Origin: an uncultured Mycoplasmatota bacterium
GTDB taxonomy: Bacteria; Bacillota_I; Bacilli_A; RF39; UBA660
Assembly (NCBI GenBank): GCA_946407055.1
Contig: CAMJMP010000062.1
Span: 1 to 5,937, forward strand
Length of the DNA stretch: 5,937 nucleotides
Direction: 5' to 3'
Positions 1 through 4,599 of this stretch are shown here, piece after piece. The position numbers and the translations under genes are program-made. The notes under the pieces are model-generated. The model saw nothing but the letters and a program-made list of their open reading frames with translations, was not told the DNA's origin and did no database searches. Position 1 is the first letter of the stretch. Every line of letters begins with the position of its first letter.

Positions 1-293
1 TTTGAAAACTTTTGGGATTTACATTCATCAAGTTCAAATTTATCCCAATAATCTTTTTTATATATCTGTTTAACTTCGTGAGTAAGCCAATTATTATTTT
101 TTAATATAGCTGTAATTTGTTTATTAGATTTTCCTTTTTTATCAACTTTGTCTATATAAGACCAAATATTTGAAGTAGGATGTGCTCTACGACTTATACC
201 CATATAGGTTTCACCACCTTTATCATCTGGGTCGTTCACATAACCTCCTTCAGCACTAATTGTGCGTCTGAAAGCTATGTCAAAGTTAGCCAT
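1..293 (-). CDS. Endolysin, glycoside hydrolase family 108, N-terminal part (truncated at left edge)
   Basis: This is the first 97 residues of a peptidoglycan-degrading lysozyme; the gene continues beyond base 1. The N-terminus reads MANFDIAFRRTISAEGGYVN, followed by DPDDKGGETYMGIS. That is the GH108 signature EGGYVNDPxDxGGxTxxGI, with Glu15 as the expected catalytic acid. Further on, WxxYxDKVDKKGKSNKQI and a KQIYKKDYWDKF segment (about residues 75-86) match the Y-(K)-xYW-D stretch of the family. Family members usually run about 150-190 aa with a C-terminal peptidoglycan-binding domain, which would lie outside. There is no signal peptide, so release would need a holin, and none is visible here. 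It starts 3 nt after the Tad2-like gene, in context AAATTATGG, and is the last visible gene of the minus-strand operon. The family call is from motif recognition. Confidence 0.85.
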   Translation of the reverse strand, partial: MANFDIAFRRTISAEGGYVNDPDDKGGETYMGISRRAHPTSNIWSYIDKVDKKGKSNKQITAILKNNNWLTHEVKQIYKKDYWDKFELDECKSQKFS

Positions 294-296
294 AAT

Positions 297-632
297 TTAT
301 TTTTTAAATCGGGTTTTAATTTCTTCTAAAATATTTCCTTCAACAATTTCCCAATCATTAGCAAATAAATCTTCAGCAGTCGGCATATATTGTTCAGCTT
401 CTCCTGTATTAAGATTTATTTTAAGCATTTGATTGTGATAACTAATTCTTTTACAAGTAGCAAGAATAATATCTTTTGCAGCATAACTAAGAGATGTCAT
501 TTTAGGTATAACATCTTCATTTATAATTGCTGGGATTTGGCAGAAAATTACATATTTAATATTAGTTTTTCTACAAATAATCTTTCTATTTTTTGTACAC
601 TCTTCAAATGCGTTACCAAAAGTCATACCCAT
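297..632 (-). CDS. tad2: DUF2829 / Tad2-like protein, candidate Thoeris anti-defence protein
   Basis: This is a 111-aa cytosolic protein with both ends of the DUF2829 fold. The N-terminus MTFGNAFEECTKNRKIICR matches the family's TFGxALExLKxGKKVxR opening. The C-terminal YMPTAEDLFANDWEIVEG (residues 82-99) matches the W.PS/T..DLLAxDWEvV ending. The middle, with PKMTSLSYAAK and RISYHNQMLKIN, resembles the longer versions seen in Bacteroidota phages. Characterised Tad2 proteins bind and sequester cyclic signalling nucleotides made by Thoeris TIR proteins, which blocks abortive defence; many DUF2829 members are untested. The Met1 start has the context TTATTATG; Met3 is a less likely alternative. 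It sits between the lipoprotein (18 nt gap) and the endolysin (3 nt gap). Family membership is fairly secure; ligand binding is inferred. Confidence 0.72.
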   Translation of the reverse strand: MGMTFGNAFEECTKNRKIICRKTNIKYVIFCQIPAIINEDVIPKMTSLSYAAKDIILATCKRISYHNQMLKINLNTGEAEQYMPTAEDLFANDWEIVEGNILEEIKTRFKK

Positions 633-650
633 AATAAATGTTTTTATTGT

Positions 651-1040
651 TTAATCTTCTAAAACTCTACGAACCCAACCAAGAAAAAACTTAGATTGAG
701 AACTATTATTTCTAACTATTTTATCATAAGCTTTAATTCTTTCTATTTTATATTTATAAACAAGTGCTTCTTCTTTATAAACATTAACACTATCTTTCAA
801 AGAATTATTTTCTTGTTTAATAAAATATAAATTGTTTTCTAAATCAGTTTTATCAATGTTAAGACGAATAATAGAATCACGAAGCTCTTCCATATCCCCC
901 GTAAGGGAAATGATGCTGTCTCTTGCTTCATAATAGAGAATATCATAACCAATAGGAGCAATATTCTCTTTACGGGGGTTAGCATATTTACAAGAACTTA
1001 ATAGACAAAATGCTAATAATATAATACTAATCTTCTTCAT
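651..1040 (-). CDS. Small coiled-coil lipoprotein, candidate outer-membrane spanin (o-spanin)
   Basis: This 129-aa protein begins MKKISIILLAFCLLSSCK. It has a basic tip, a hydrophobic core and a signal-peptidase II lipobox (LSSC) with Cys17 as the lipidated residue. Residues about 40-108 are a heptad-rich, charged coiled coil, and the end is SKFFLGWVRRVLED with no second membrane helix. The residues after Cys17 (KYANP) do not show the acidic surface-export signal of Bacteroidota lipoproteins, so a periplasm-facing outer-membrane position is expected. Position near the endolysin, lipidation and coiled coil suggest an o-spanin, but no partner inner-membrane spanin is visible. The start at 1040 was chosen because it begins the signal peptide; a longer reading from 1115 lies inside the nuclease gene. 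It overlaps the nuclease end by 14 nt. Superinfection or surface functions remain possible. Confidence 0.7.
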   Translation of the reverse strand: MKKISIILLAFCLLSSCKYANPRKENIAPIGYDILYYEARDSIISLTGDMEELRDSIIRLNIDKTDLENNLYFIKQENNSLKDSVNVYKEEALVYKYKIERIKAYDKIVRNNSSQSKFFLGWVRRVLED

Positions 1041-2028
1041 TAAATAAACTTTTAACAGGAGCTCCAGCTTGAACTTCAAGATAACGGTCTTTAAGAATTG
1101 CACAAATTTCATCACGAAGATATTTCATTTTGTGAAAAGTAGTCTTAGGTTCAGGATTTTGTTTAACATGATAAAGACCATCAGGAAATCTACGAGGCAT
1201 ACCATATTGATTTAAAACAAAATCTCTATCTATATGACAAAGCCATAATCCAGCACAAGGTATATTTAAAATATATTCTACAAAGAAAGCATATTGAGAA
1301 AGTTGAAGATTATAAATATTTCCATTACAATTTTCTAAATGAGAAACAGGTGGTTTAAGAAATTCATTCTTATGTACAAAAGTCTTTGTTTCTTGGTAAG
1401 GTTTTACAGACTTATCTTTTTTATAATAACCTGCTTGAAATTTAAGACCTCCACGATTAGTTTTCCAATCGCCTATAACAAATTGGTCTTCTCTTAAACA
1501 AAGAACATCAATACAACCAGAAACAAGAAAGTCTATAAGAAACGCACCTATTTCAGAATATATTTTATAATCTCTTTCTAAGTAATATCTAAAAACTTTA
1601 TAAATATCAGGATACTTATTTTCAGTAGCTTCAATAAAATCTTGTAAATCTAACGGCTTTACATATTCATTTATATTAGGAATATCAGCAACAGTTATCA
1701 TTTCACCTCGAGAATTGGTCATATAGCGAACAGCATCGGTAAACATTGAAGAACCTTTTATTCCATCTTCAAGACCATTATGATAACGAGTTCCTTGCTC
1801 ACAAGCTTCTTTGGTTATTGTAGACCATTGTTTTTCAAGTTCTTTTTCAGATATATGAAGTTCTTTTGCCTTATATTTAAGCCAATATGTTTTATCAAAT
1901 TCTTGAGCATATCTATGAAGCATAGTTGTAGTAGACAAATATTTATTACCAATACTGTCTGTATAACTATGATTTTCTTCCTTAAATGTAAGGCGAATAT
2001 CATTATATCTTGTATCTCGAACTTGCAT
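1027..2028 (-). CDS. PD-(D/E)XK superfamily nuclease, RecB/Cas4-like
   Basis: This 333-aa nuclease shows the core motifs in the usual order. Near residues 79-87, GTRYHNGLE matches the GTxxHxxxE motif of RecB/AddB/Cas4-type enzymes. Then come Glu159 (YSEIGAF), Asp174 in GCIDVL, Asp187-Trp-Lys189 in VIGDWKT (the D/E-x-K site), and Gln242-LSQ-Tyr246, the QxxxY motif that marks this branch. These residues would coordinate Mg2+ or Mn2+ for DNA cleavage. Nucleases of this type are a recurring gene in crAss-like phages and may act in recombination, replication or genome processing; the exact role is unknown. It follows the 203-aa gene by 8 nt and overlaps the lipoprotein start. It ends with TAG, the only TAG stop seen here. 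No helicase domain is present. Confidence 0.85.
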   Translation of the reverse strand: MQVRDTRYNDIRLTFKEENHSYTDSIGNKYLSTTTMLHRYAQEFDKTYWLKYKAKELHISEKELEKQWSTITKEACEQGTRYHNGLEDGIKGSSMFTDAVRYMTNSRGEMITVADIPNINEYVKPLDLQDFIEATENKYPDIYKVFRYYLERDYKIYSEIGAFLIDFLVSGCIDVLCLREDQFVIGDWKTNRGGLKFQAGYYKKDKSVKPYQETKTFVHKNEFLKPPVSHLENCNGNIYNLQLSQYAFFVEYILNIPCAGLWLCHIDRDFVLNQYGMPRRFPDGLYHVKQNPEPKTTFHKMKYLRDEICAILKDRYLEVQAGAPVKSLFNEED

Positions 2029-2036
2029 ATTTAAGT

Positions 2037-2648
2037 TTATAAATCGTCATCTTCATCGGCATCCATGGAAGAAAGTATTTGAATACCACCACGAGCCATT
2101 TTGATTTCTTCTTCATTGCGAAGATTATCATAAGCTGTATTAAGAGCTTTAATCATATCAGGAACAGCTTTAACCTGAGTAGATAATTGATTGTGTAGTC
2201 CCATTATAACTGGAATATCAGCTTCAGCAAGGACTCCACGAAGTTTATTGTTTAAGTATTCAATAGCTTTACCAGCAACAAGACTTGAAACATGAAAAGC
2301 TTTTTGAAGGTTTTCAATAGCAACACCAGCTTCAGTTATACATTGCTTATAATATTTCTTTATAAGTTTCTTAACCAATTCATCTGGTTGATAAGTTTTA
2401 TCCAAATTGAAGTTATCTATTGCTTCAAGTAAAGATTCTTCATCACTAAGACCTCTTTGACGACAAGGGCTTTTAGGGTCACCAAGATAATAAATAACAC
2501 CACATTCAGCAATATATTTCCGTTTATCAGGAGTGTTATCACGCATATAAAGCTCCCTAACATCTTTATCAAGTAATTGAGAAGGATTGGGAGCTTTAGG
2601 CATACCGGTAACATCAATAGTTATCAGTCTATTTATATCAAGTTTCAT
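2037..2648 (-). CDS. Unrecognised 203-aa helical phage protein with acidic tail
   Basis: I do not recognise a characterised family. The protein starts MKLDINRLITIDVTGMPKAP. It continues with a region rich in conserved-looking residues: LLDKDVRELYMRDNTPDKRKY, GVIYYLGDPKSPCRQRGLSDEE and YQPDELVKKLIKKYYKQ (about residues 25-101). Residues 105-180 appear mostly helical, and the end is SMDADEDDDL, a strongly acidic tail. The D-P-K-S-P followed by a PDE-x-V-x2-L-x3-YY pattern reminds me of small proteins encoded near virion genes of large Bacteroidota phages, but that is memory-based and weak. The 2648 start was chosen because it overlaps the preceding gene by only 11 nt; upstream in-frame starts run deep into that gene. 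It lies between the HU/IHF-like gene and the nuclease, so a virion or DNA-associated role is possible. Confidence 0.75.
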   Translation of the reverse strand: MKLDINRLITIDVTGMPKAPNPSQLLDKDVRELYMRDNTPDKRKYIAECGVIYYLGDPKSPCRQRGLSDEESLLEAIDNFNLDKTYQPDELVKKLIKKYYKQCITEAGVAIENLQKAFHVSSLVAGKAIEYLNNKLRGVLAEADIPVIMGLHNQLSTQVKAVPDMIKALNTAYDNLRNEEEIKMARGGIQILSSMDADEDDDL

Positions 2649-3141
2649 TTGGTTCAAATGTAAATTTATATTTGCTATATTTATTAGGTGTTGTAGGAAC
2701 AACACTCATTATACTCATACAATATATGTACATATCAGCATAAGGTTTTCCAGCAGTAGCACAAAGTCTATCATATTTATCTCTATGTAATGCTCTATTT
2801 ACTTTGAATATTACACGGAGTCTATCATCTCGTCTTGCTTTATTTGCAGAATTTATATAAAGACTCTTTGTATATTCTTTATATTTTTCTTTTGTTACAG
2901 TTTTTCGTATATCAGTTAATCTTAAACTATTTCTAACCTTTTTAAATTCTGCTCTAATAGTATTTCTTCTAATATTTCCTATATATGGAATTTTAGCTAC
3001 TTTATTATTTTTAATAGCTTTAGCTATTTCTTCATCATAATTATCTACAATTTCTTTTAAAATGGTAGAGCTGTCAGCATCATAGCCAACAAGCTCTACC
3101 ACATCCAACAACTTTAGAATCTTTGTAGAATCATTCATCAT
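2638..3141 (-). CDS. HU/IHF-like DNA-binding protein (tentative)
   Basis: This is a basic 167-aa protein. Residues 39-60, IAKAIKNNKVAKIPYIGNIRRN, resemble the central HU/IHF block (ALkkG-x-V-x-LpGFG-x-F), which precedes the DNA-binding arms. The flanks are rich in Lys and Arg (for example EFKKVRNSLR and KARRDDRLRVIFKVNRALHRDKY). The C-terminal part, from about residue 125, is unlike standard HU and could be an extension or a separate small domain. HU/IHF-like subunits are known in the conserved gene set of crAss-like phages, where they may help bend or package DNA. A single short motif supports this call. Translation most likely starts at one of two consecutive ATGs (3141 or 3138); a TTG at 3144 is less likely. 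The start overlaps the preceding gene's stop by 11 nt. Confidence 0.5.
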   Translation of the reverse strand: MMNDSTKILKLLDVVELVGYDADSSTILKEIVDNYDEEIAKAIKNNKVAKIPYIGNIRRNTIRAEFKKVRNSLRLTDIRKTVTKEKYKEYTKSLYINSANKARRDDRLRVIFKVNRALHRDKYDRLCATAGKPYADMYIYCMSIMSVVPTTPNKYSKYKFTFEPNET

Positions 3142-3643
3142 CAACTATGACAAAAGGGTCGTCTTTATCTTCATTCTTTATAAGAGCTTTAATATCGTTA
3201 AAACTAACAATCTTAAACTCTAATAAATAAATGAATTTAGTATCAGCAAAGGCTGTTCTGTTAATTACAGATTTGGAAAGCGCATCATCAGAATTTATAT
3301 AGTCTTTTACATTATTAACTGAAATCTTAGTTATCCCGTTAATATGAAGTCCCATTTCTAATGCACTTGCAGAAATAGAAACTCTATCTCCTAAAGCACC
3401 ATTTAATTCTCCATTATATTTTGCAAGAATAGGAACAACACTTGCTTGAACTCCTTGTTTGGCAGACTTGCTACCCATAATAAGTTCAAACGGGTCAACC
3501 TTATATCTAAGAGCTACAATAGCATAATTCTTAGTCAGATTAATATTCTTTAACAATTTTTGTAAAATTTCAGGAGTAATTTCATTAGGATTTGTAGGAA
3601 TATCTAAGCTGTAATCAGCTTTGGAAGATTTTAAATGATACAT
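3131..3643 (-). CDS. Unrecognised 170-aa phage protein
   Basis: No known domain is recognised. The sequence opens MYHLKSSKADYSLDIPTNPN and continues with a helical stretch EITPEILQKLLKNINL (21-36). A mixed alpha/beta middle follows, including AKYNGELNGALGDRVSISASAL (74-95). The end is acidic: NEDKDDPFVIVDDE. There is no signal peptide, membrane helix or metal-binding cysteine cluster. The GDRVSISASALEMGLHING segment could form a small beta-sandwich or docking surface, but this is only an impression. It begins 3 nt after the winged-helix gene and overlaps the HU/IHF-like gene, so it is certainly translated from the same message. In crAss-like phages this operon position is often near virion genes, making a minor structural protein one option. 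The start context is GTTATG. Confidence 0.75.
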   Translation of the reverse strand: MYHLKSSKADYSLDIPTNPNEITPEILQKLLKNINLTKNYAIVALRYKVDPFELIMGSKSAKQGVQASVVPILAKYNGELNGALGDRVSISASALEMGLHINGITKISVNNVKDYINSDDALSKSVINRTAFADTKFIYLLEFKIVSFNDIKALIKNEDKDDPFVIVDDE

Positions 3644-3646
3644 AAC

Positions 3647-4063
3647 TTAATTATTTAATTTAAATGCAATAACCTCTACATTTTTATAGTTATTTAAATC
3701 AAACTTTTCACTTACACAATAATAACCATCGGCATCTTTGGTCATAATACCTAAAACTGATAAGTGTCTAAAGTTTGCATAATAAGCTCTAACATTACCA
3801 CTATAAATCTCTTTACATTTATCGCAAAGACCTGTACGACTAAGGAACACTTTATTATAATCTAATAATGTTCTATAAGCCCTTCTATCACCTGGACATA
3901 AATCCATAAAGTAACAGAATAATTCAAATATATCTTTGCTCTTTTCTGTATTACCATTAAGACCTACTTTAATGCTTAATAGCTTATCATCTTCAGCAAT
4001 ATAGTAGTTATCTTTTTCTACATAATGCTTTTTCTTACTACTTCTATCTATAACAAATTTCAT
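3647..4063 (-). CDS. Winged-helix-like small protein, first gene of minus-strand operon, probable regulator
   Basis: This 138-aa protein has a layout typical of compact winged-helix proteins. A helix at 44-56 (DIFELFCYFMDLC) is followed by a second helical region (about 60-75), then a recognition-helix candidate SGNVRAYYANFRHLSVLGIMT (88-108). A beta-wing ends it: DADGYYCVSEKFDLNNYKNVEVIAFKL. The R-xxx-LxxLGIMxKxxxGYY order matches MarR/RepL-like domains. Cys80 and Cys83 (CDKC) could bind metal, but only one pair is visible. The 4063 start was chosen because the in-frame extension upstream to 4249 translates the ACGC repeat and promoter region as junk. It sits about 20 nt below the predicted start site of promoter P1. 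Being the first gene of its operon opposite another winged-helix gene suggests auto- or cross-regulation. The DNA-binding call is inferred from the pattern. Confidence 0.65.
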   Translation of the reverse strand: MKFVIDRSSKKKHYVEKDNYYIAEDDKLLSIKVGLNGNTEKSKDIFELFCYFMDLCPGDRRAYRTLLDYNKVFLSRTGLCDKCKEIYSGNVRAYYANFRHLSVLGIMTKDADGYYCVSEKFDLNNYKNVEVIAFKLNN

Positions 4064-4090
4064 ATCATTAGTAATTATGAATTTCAGTAA

Positions 4091-4122
4091 CAAAAATATA
4101 CATTTATTTTGGATTATCCAAA
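4091..4122 (-). promoter_or_regulatory. Promoter P1 for minus-strand operon, Bacteroides sigma-ABfr type
   Basis: Read on the minus strand, a TTTG box (4119-4122) is followed by a 20-nt spacer and TATTTTTG (4091-4098), a full match to the Bacteroides -33/-7 consensus TTTG...TAnnTTTG. The expected start site is near 4084, giving a leader of about 20 nt before the ATG at 4063. In such AT-rich DNA single boxes arise by chance, but box identity, spacing and position all agree. It implies use of host RNA polymerase. Confidence 0.6.
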
Positions 4123-4123
4123 A
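4107..4123. promoter_or_regulatory. Inverted repeat operator candidate holding both divergent -33 boxes
   Basis: TTTTGGAT-T-ATCCAAAA is a perfect inverted repeat with 8-bp arms around a single T at 4115. The left arm contains the -33 box of P3 and the right arm that of P1. A dimeric regulator bound here would block both, and RNA polymerase on one promoter should exclude the other. The symmetry partly follows from the two boxes themselves, but GGAT/ATCC is not needed for them. Confidence 0.5.
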
Positions 4124-4139
4124 ATAATTCTTATTTTTG
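4108..4139 (+). promoter_or_regulatory. Promoter P3, plus-strand promoter facing the right block
   Basis: On the plus strand, TTTG (4108-4111), a 20-nt spacer and TATTTTTG (4132-4139) match the same Bacteroides consensus. Transcription would start near 4146 and cross the ACGC repeats and hairpins to reach the gene at 4600, giving a leader of about 450 nt. The promoter interlocks with P1 and P2. An RNA ending within the intergenic region is an alternative. Confidence 0.4.
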
Positions 4140-4149
4140 ACATAGCAAA
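4119..4149 (-). promoter_or_regulatory. Promoter P2, upstream tandem copy for minus-strand operon
   Basis: A second minus-strand set lies just upstream of P1: TTTG (4146-4149), a 19-nt spacer and TATTTTTG (4119-4126). Its -7 box overlaps the -33 box of P1, so the two cannot be occupied at once. It may be an alternative start or a decoy. Confidence 0.4.
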
Positions 4150-4164
4150 TGCTCTTTGTGCTAT
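4142..4164. repeat. Short inverted repeat ATAGCA...TGCTAT
   Basis: Perfect 6-bp arms (4142-4147 and 4159-4164) flank 11 nt. The site covers the predicted P3 start and part of the -33 box of P2, so it could be a second operator or a small hairpin at the 5' end of the plus-strand RNA. Short arms make chance possible. Confidence 0.3.
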
Positions 4165-4215
4165 TCCTTATGCTGGTGCTTATAATGATAACTCTTGTGC
4201 AATACCTTAGCAGTA

Positions 4216-4303
4216 ACACACGCACGCATACACACGCACGCACACGCATACCTTATAATCGCGTGTACACGCACACGCACGCACGCCCGCACGCATACAC
4301 ACG
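4216..4303. repeat. ACGC/CA low-complexity tract, alternating purine-pyrimidine
   Basis: Strict purine-pyrimidine alternation runs through 4216-4251 (36 nt), 4260-4286 (27 nt) and 4288-4303 (16 nt), built from CACG, CACA and CATA units. The 15-mer GCACGCATACACACG occurs exactly at 4222-4236 and 4289-4303, 67 bp apart. GCGTGTACACGC (4261-4272) is a perfect 12-bp palindrome. The composition is far more GC-rich than the flanks. Such tracts favour left-handed Z-DNA under negative supercoiling, as between two diverging promoters. No such function is shown; replication slippage could also produce it. Confidence 0.8.
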
Positions 4304-4325
4304 AACTTTATTTAACTTATAAAGA

Positions 4326-4389
4326 ATAATAATAATAAACTAAAGGCAAACCTCGCAAACTCGGTTTACCTATAATTCATTATTATTAT
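4326..4389. repeat. Large imperfect hairpin/cruciform H1
   Basis: The outer arms ATAATAATAAT (4326-4336) and ATTATTATTAT (4379-4389) pair over 11 bp. The inner arms AGGCAAACC (4344-4352) and GGTTTACCT (4363-4371) pair over 9 bp with one mismatch in plus-strand RNA, which becomes a G-U pair in minus-strand RNA. The inner loop is 10 nt. No T-run follows in either direction, so it is not a standard terminator. Confidence 0.5.
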
Positions 4390-4399
4390 AAATCAAATA

Positions 4400-4428
4400 A
4401 ATATAAAGCAATAAAAATTGCTTATATT
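4400..4428. repeat. Hairpin H2, 12-bp stem with AAAA loop
   Basis: The left arm AATAT, a bulged A, and AAGCAAT (4400-4412) pairs with ATTGCTT-ATATT (4417-4428) around the tetraloop AAAA. All twelve pairs are Watson-Crick. It abuts H3 with no spacer. Confidence 0.6.
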
Positions 4429-4455
4429 AATATTGATAATTATATTATTAATATT
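4429..4455. repeat. Hairpin H3, 12-bp stem with TAT loop
   Basis: AATATTGATAAT (4429-4440) pairs with ATTATTAATATT (4444-4455), with one G-U pair in plus-strand RNA and a 3-nt loop. It starts at the base after H2. The A/T-only composition makes it weak as RNA but a plausible cruciform or DNA-unwinding site. Confidence 0.5.
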
Positions 4456-4460
4456 ATTGG

Positions 4461-4537
4461 AGATTACTTTATTAGTAACGCTCGCTACGCTCGCTGTAAG
4501 ATTACTTGCACACCGCCCGTAGAGGAAATGCCCCCCC
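4461..4537. repeat. GC-rich block with tandem CGCTCGCT, AGATTACTT pair and C7 run
   Basis: CGCTCGCT occurs at 4479-4486 and 4488-4495, separated by a single A. The nonamer AGATTACTT flanks this at 4461-4469 and 4499-4507. Then come CTTGCACACCGCCCGT (4505-4520) and seven C (4531-4537). The block is strikingly GC-rich within AT-rich surroundings and has no reading frame of note. It could be a protein-binding array or part of a structured RNA; the function is unknown. Confidence 0.6.
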
Positions 4538-4549
4538 AACATTGAGCTA

Positions 4550-4580
4550 TTGCTTCTATTTATTTAATAGATTATATAAT
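4550..4580 (+). promoter_or_regulatory. Weak sigma70-like promoter candidate before the right block
   Basis: TTGCTT (4550-4555), a 19-nt spacer and TATAAT (4575-4580) lie about 20-50 nt before the ATG at 4600. The spacing is long, the -10 is easily met by chance here, and Bacteroidota hosts mostly use a different consensus. It is listed because no Bacteroides-type site was found close to this start. Confidence 0.2.
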
Positions 4581-4599
4581 TAATTAATAAATAAATATT

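Larger units (their letters stand above)
4064..4599. other. 536-bp divergent control region between the two gene blocks
   Basis: No convincing protein gene lies here. From left to right it holds overlapping Bacteroides-type promoters facing both ways (4091-4149), an ACGC/CA repeat zone of alternating purine-pyrimidine (4216-4303), three hairpins (4326-4389, 4400-4428, 4429-4455), a GC-rich block with a tandem octamer and a C7 run (4461-4537), and an A/T-rich leader before the plus-strand block (4556-4599). The dense non-coding structure in an otherwise tightly packed genome implies a regulatory role, a replication role, or both. One 57-codon plus-strand reading frame (4149-4322) is discussed under findings. 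Confidence 0.85.

Noticed and set aside
243..254. Shine-Dalgarno-like AAGGAGGTTATG on the minus strand inside the endolysin
   Set aside because: It encodes the conserved EGGYV motif, and the following ATG is met at once by TGA out of frame.
390..662. Plus-strand reading frame opposite the Tad2-like gene
   Set aside because: It has no domain match, is rich in Phe/Ile/Asn/Cys as expected of an antisense shadow, and the opposite strand encodes a recognised family.
1027..1029. TAG stop of the nuclease gene as a sign of TAG-to-Gln recoding, known in some crAss-like phages
   Set aside because: No in-frame TAG interrupts any recognised gene. Reading through would add only 13 residues before TAA, and the protein already ends after its known motifs. 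TAA, TGA and TAG all appear to act as stops.
1041..1115. Longer start for the lipoprotein
   Set aside because: It would place 25 residues before a complete lipoprotein signal peptide and overlap the nuclease deeply.
2649..2705. Longer start for the 203-aa protein
   Set aside because: The added residues overlap the HU/IHF-like coding end; the start at 2648 gives the short overlap seen elsewhere in the operon.
4064..4249. Extended N-terminus for the winged-helix gene, beginning MRVRACVCVRV
   Set aside because: The extension is the translated ACGC tract and promoters; the ATG at 4063 has a normal leader and a sensible protein start.
4211..4303. CRISPR array or tRNA in the repeat zone
   Set aside because: The repeats are low-complexity with no regular repeat-spacer units, and no cloverleaf could be drawn.
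4326..4455. Rho-independent terminator
   Set aside because: None of the stems is GC-rich with a following T-run in either direction, and the flanking genes diverge rather than converge.
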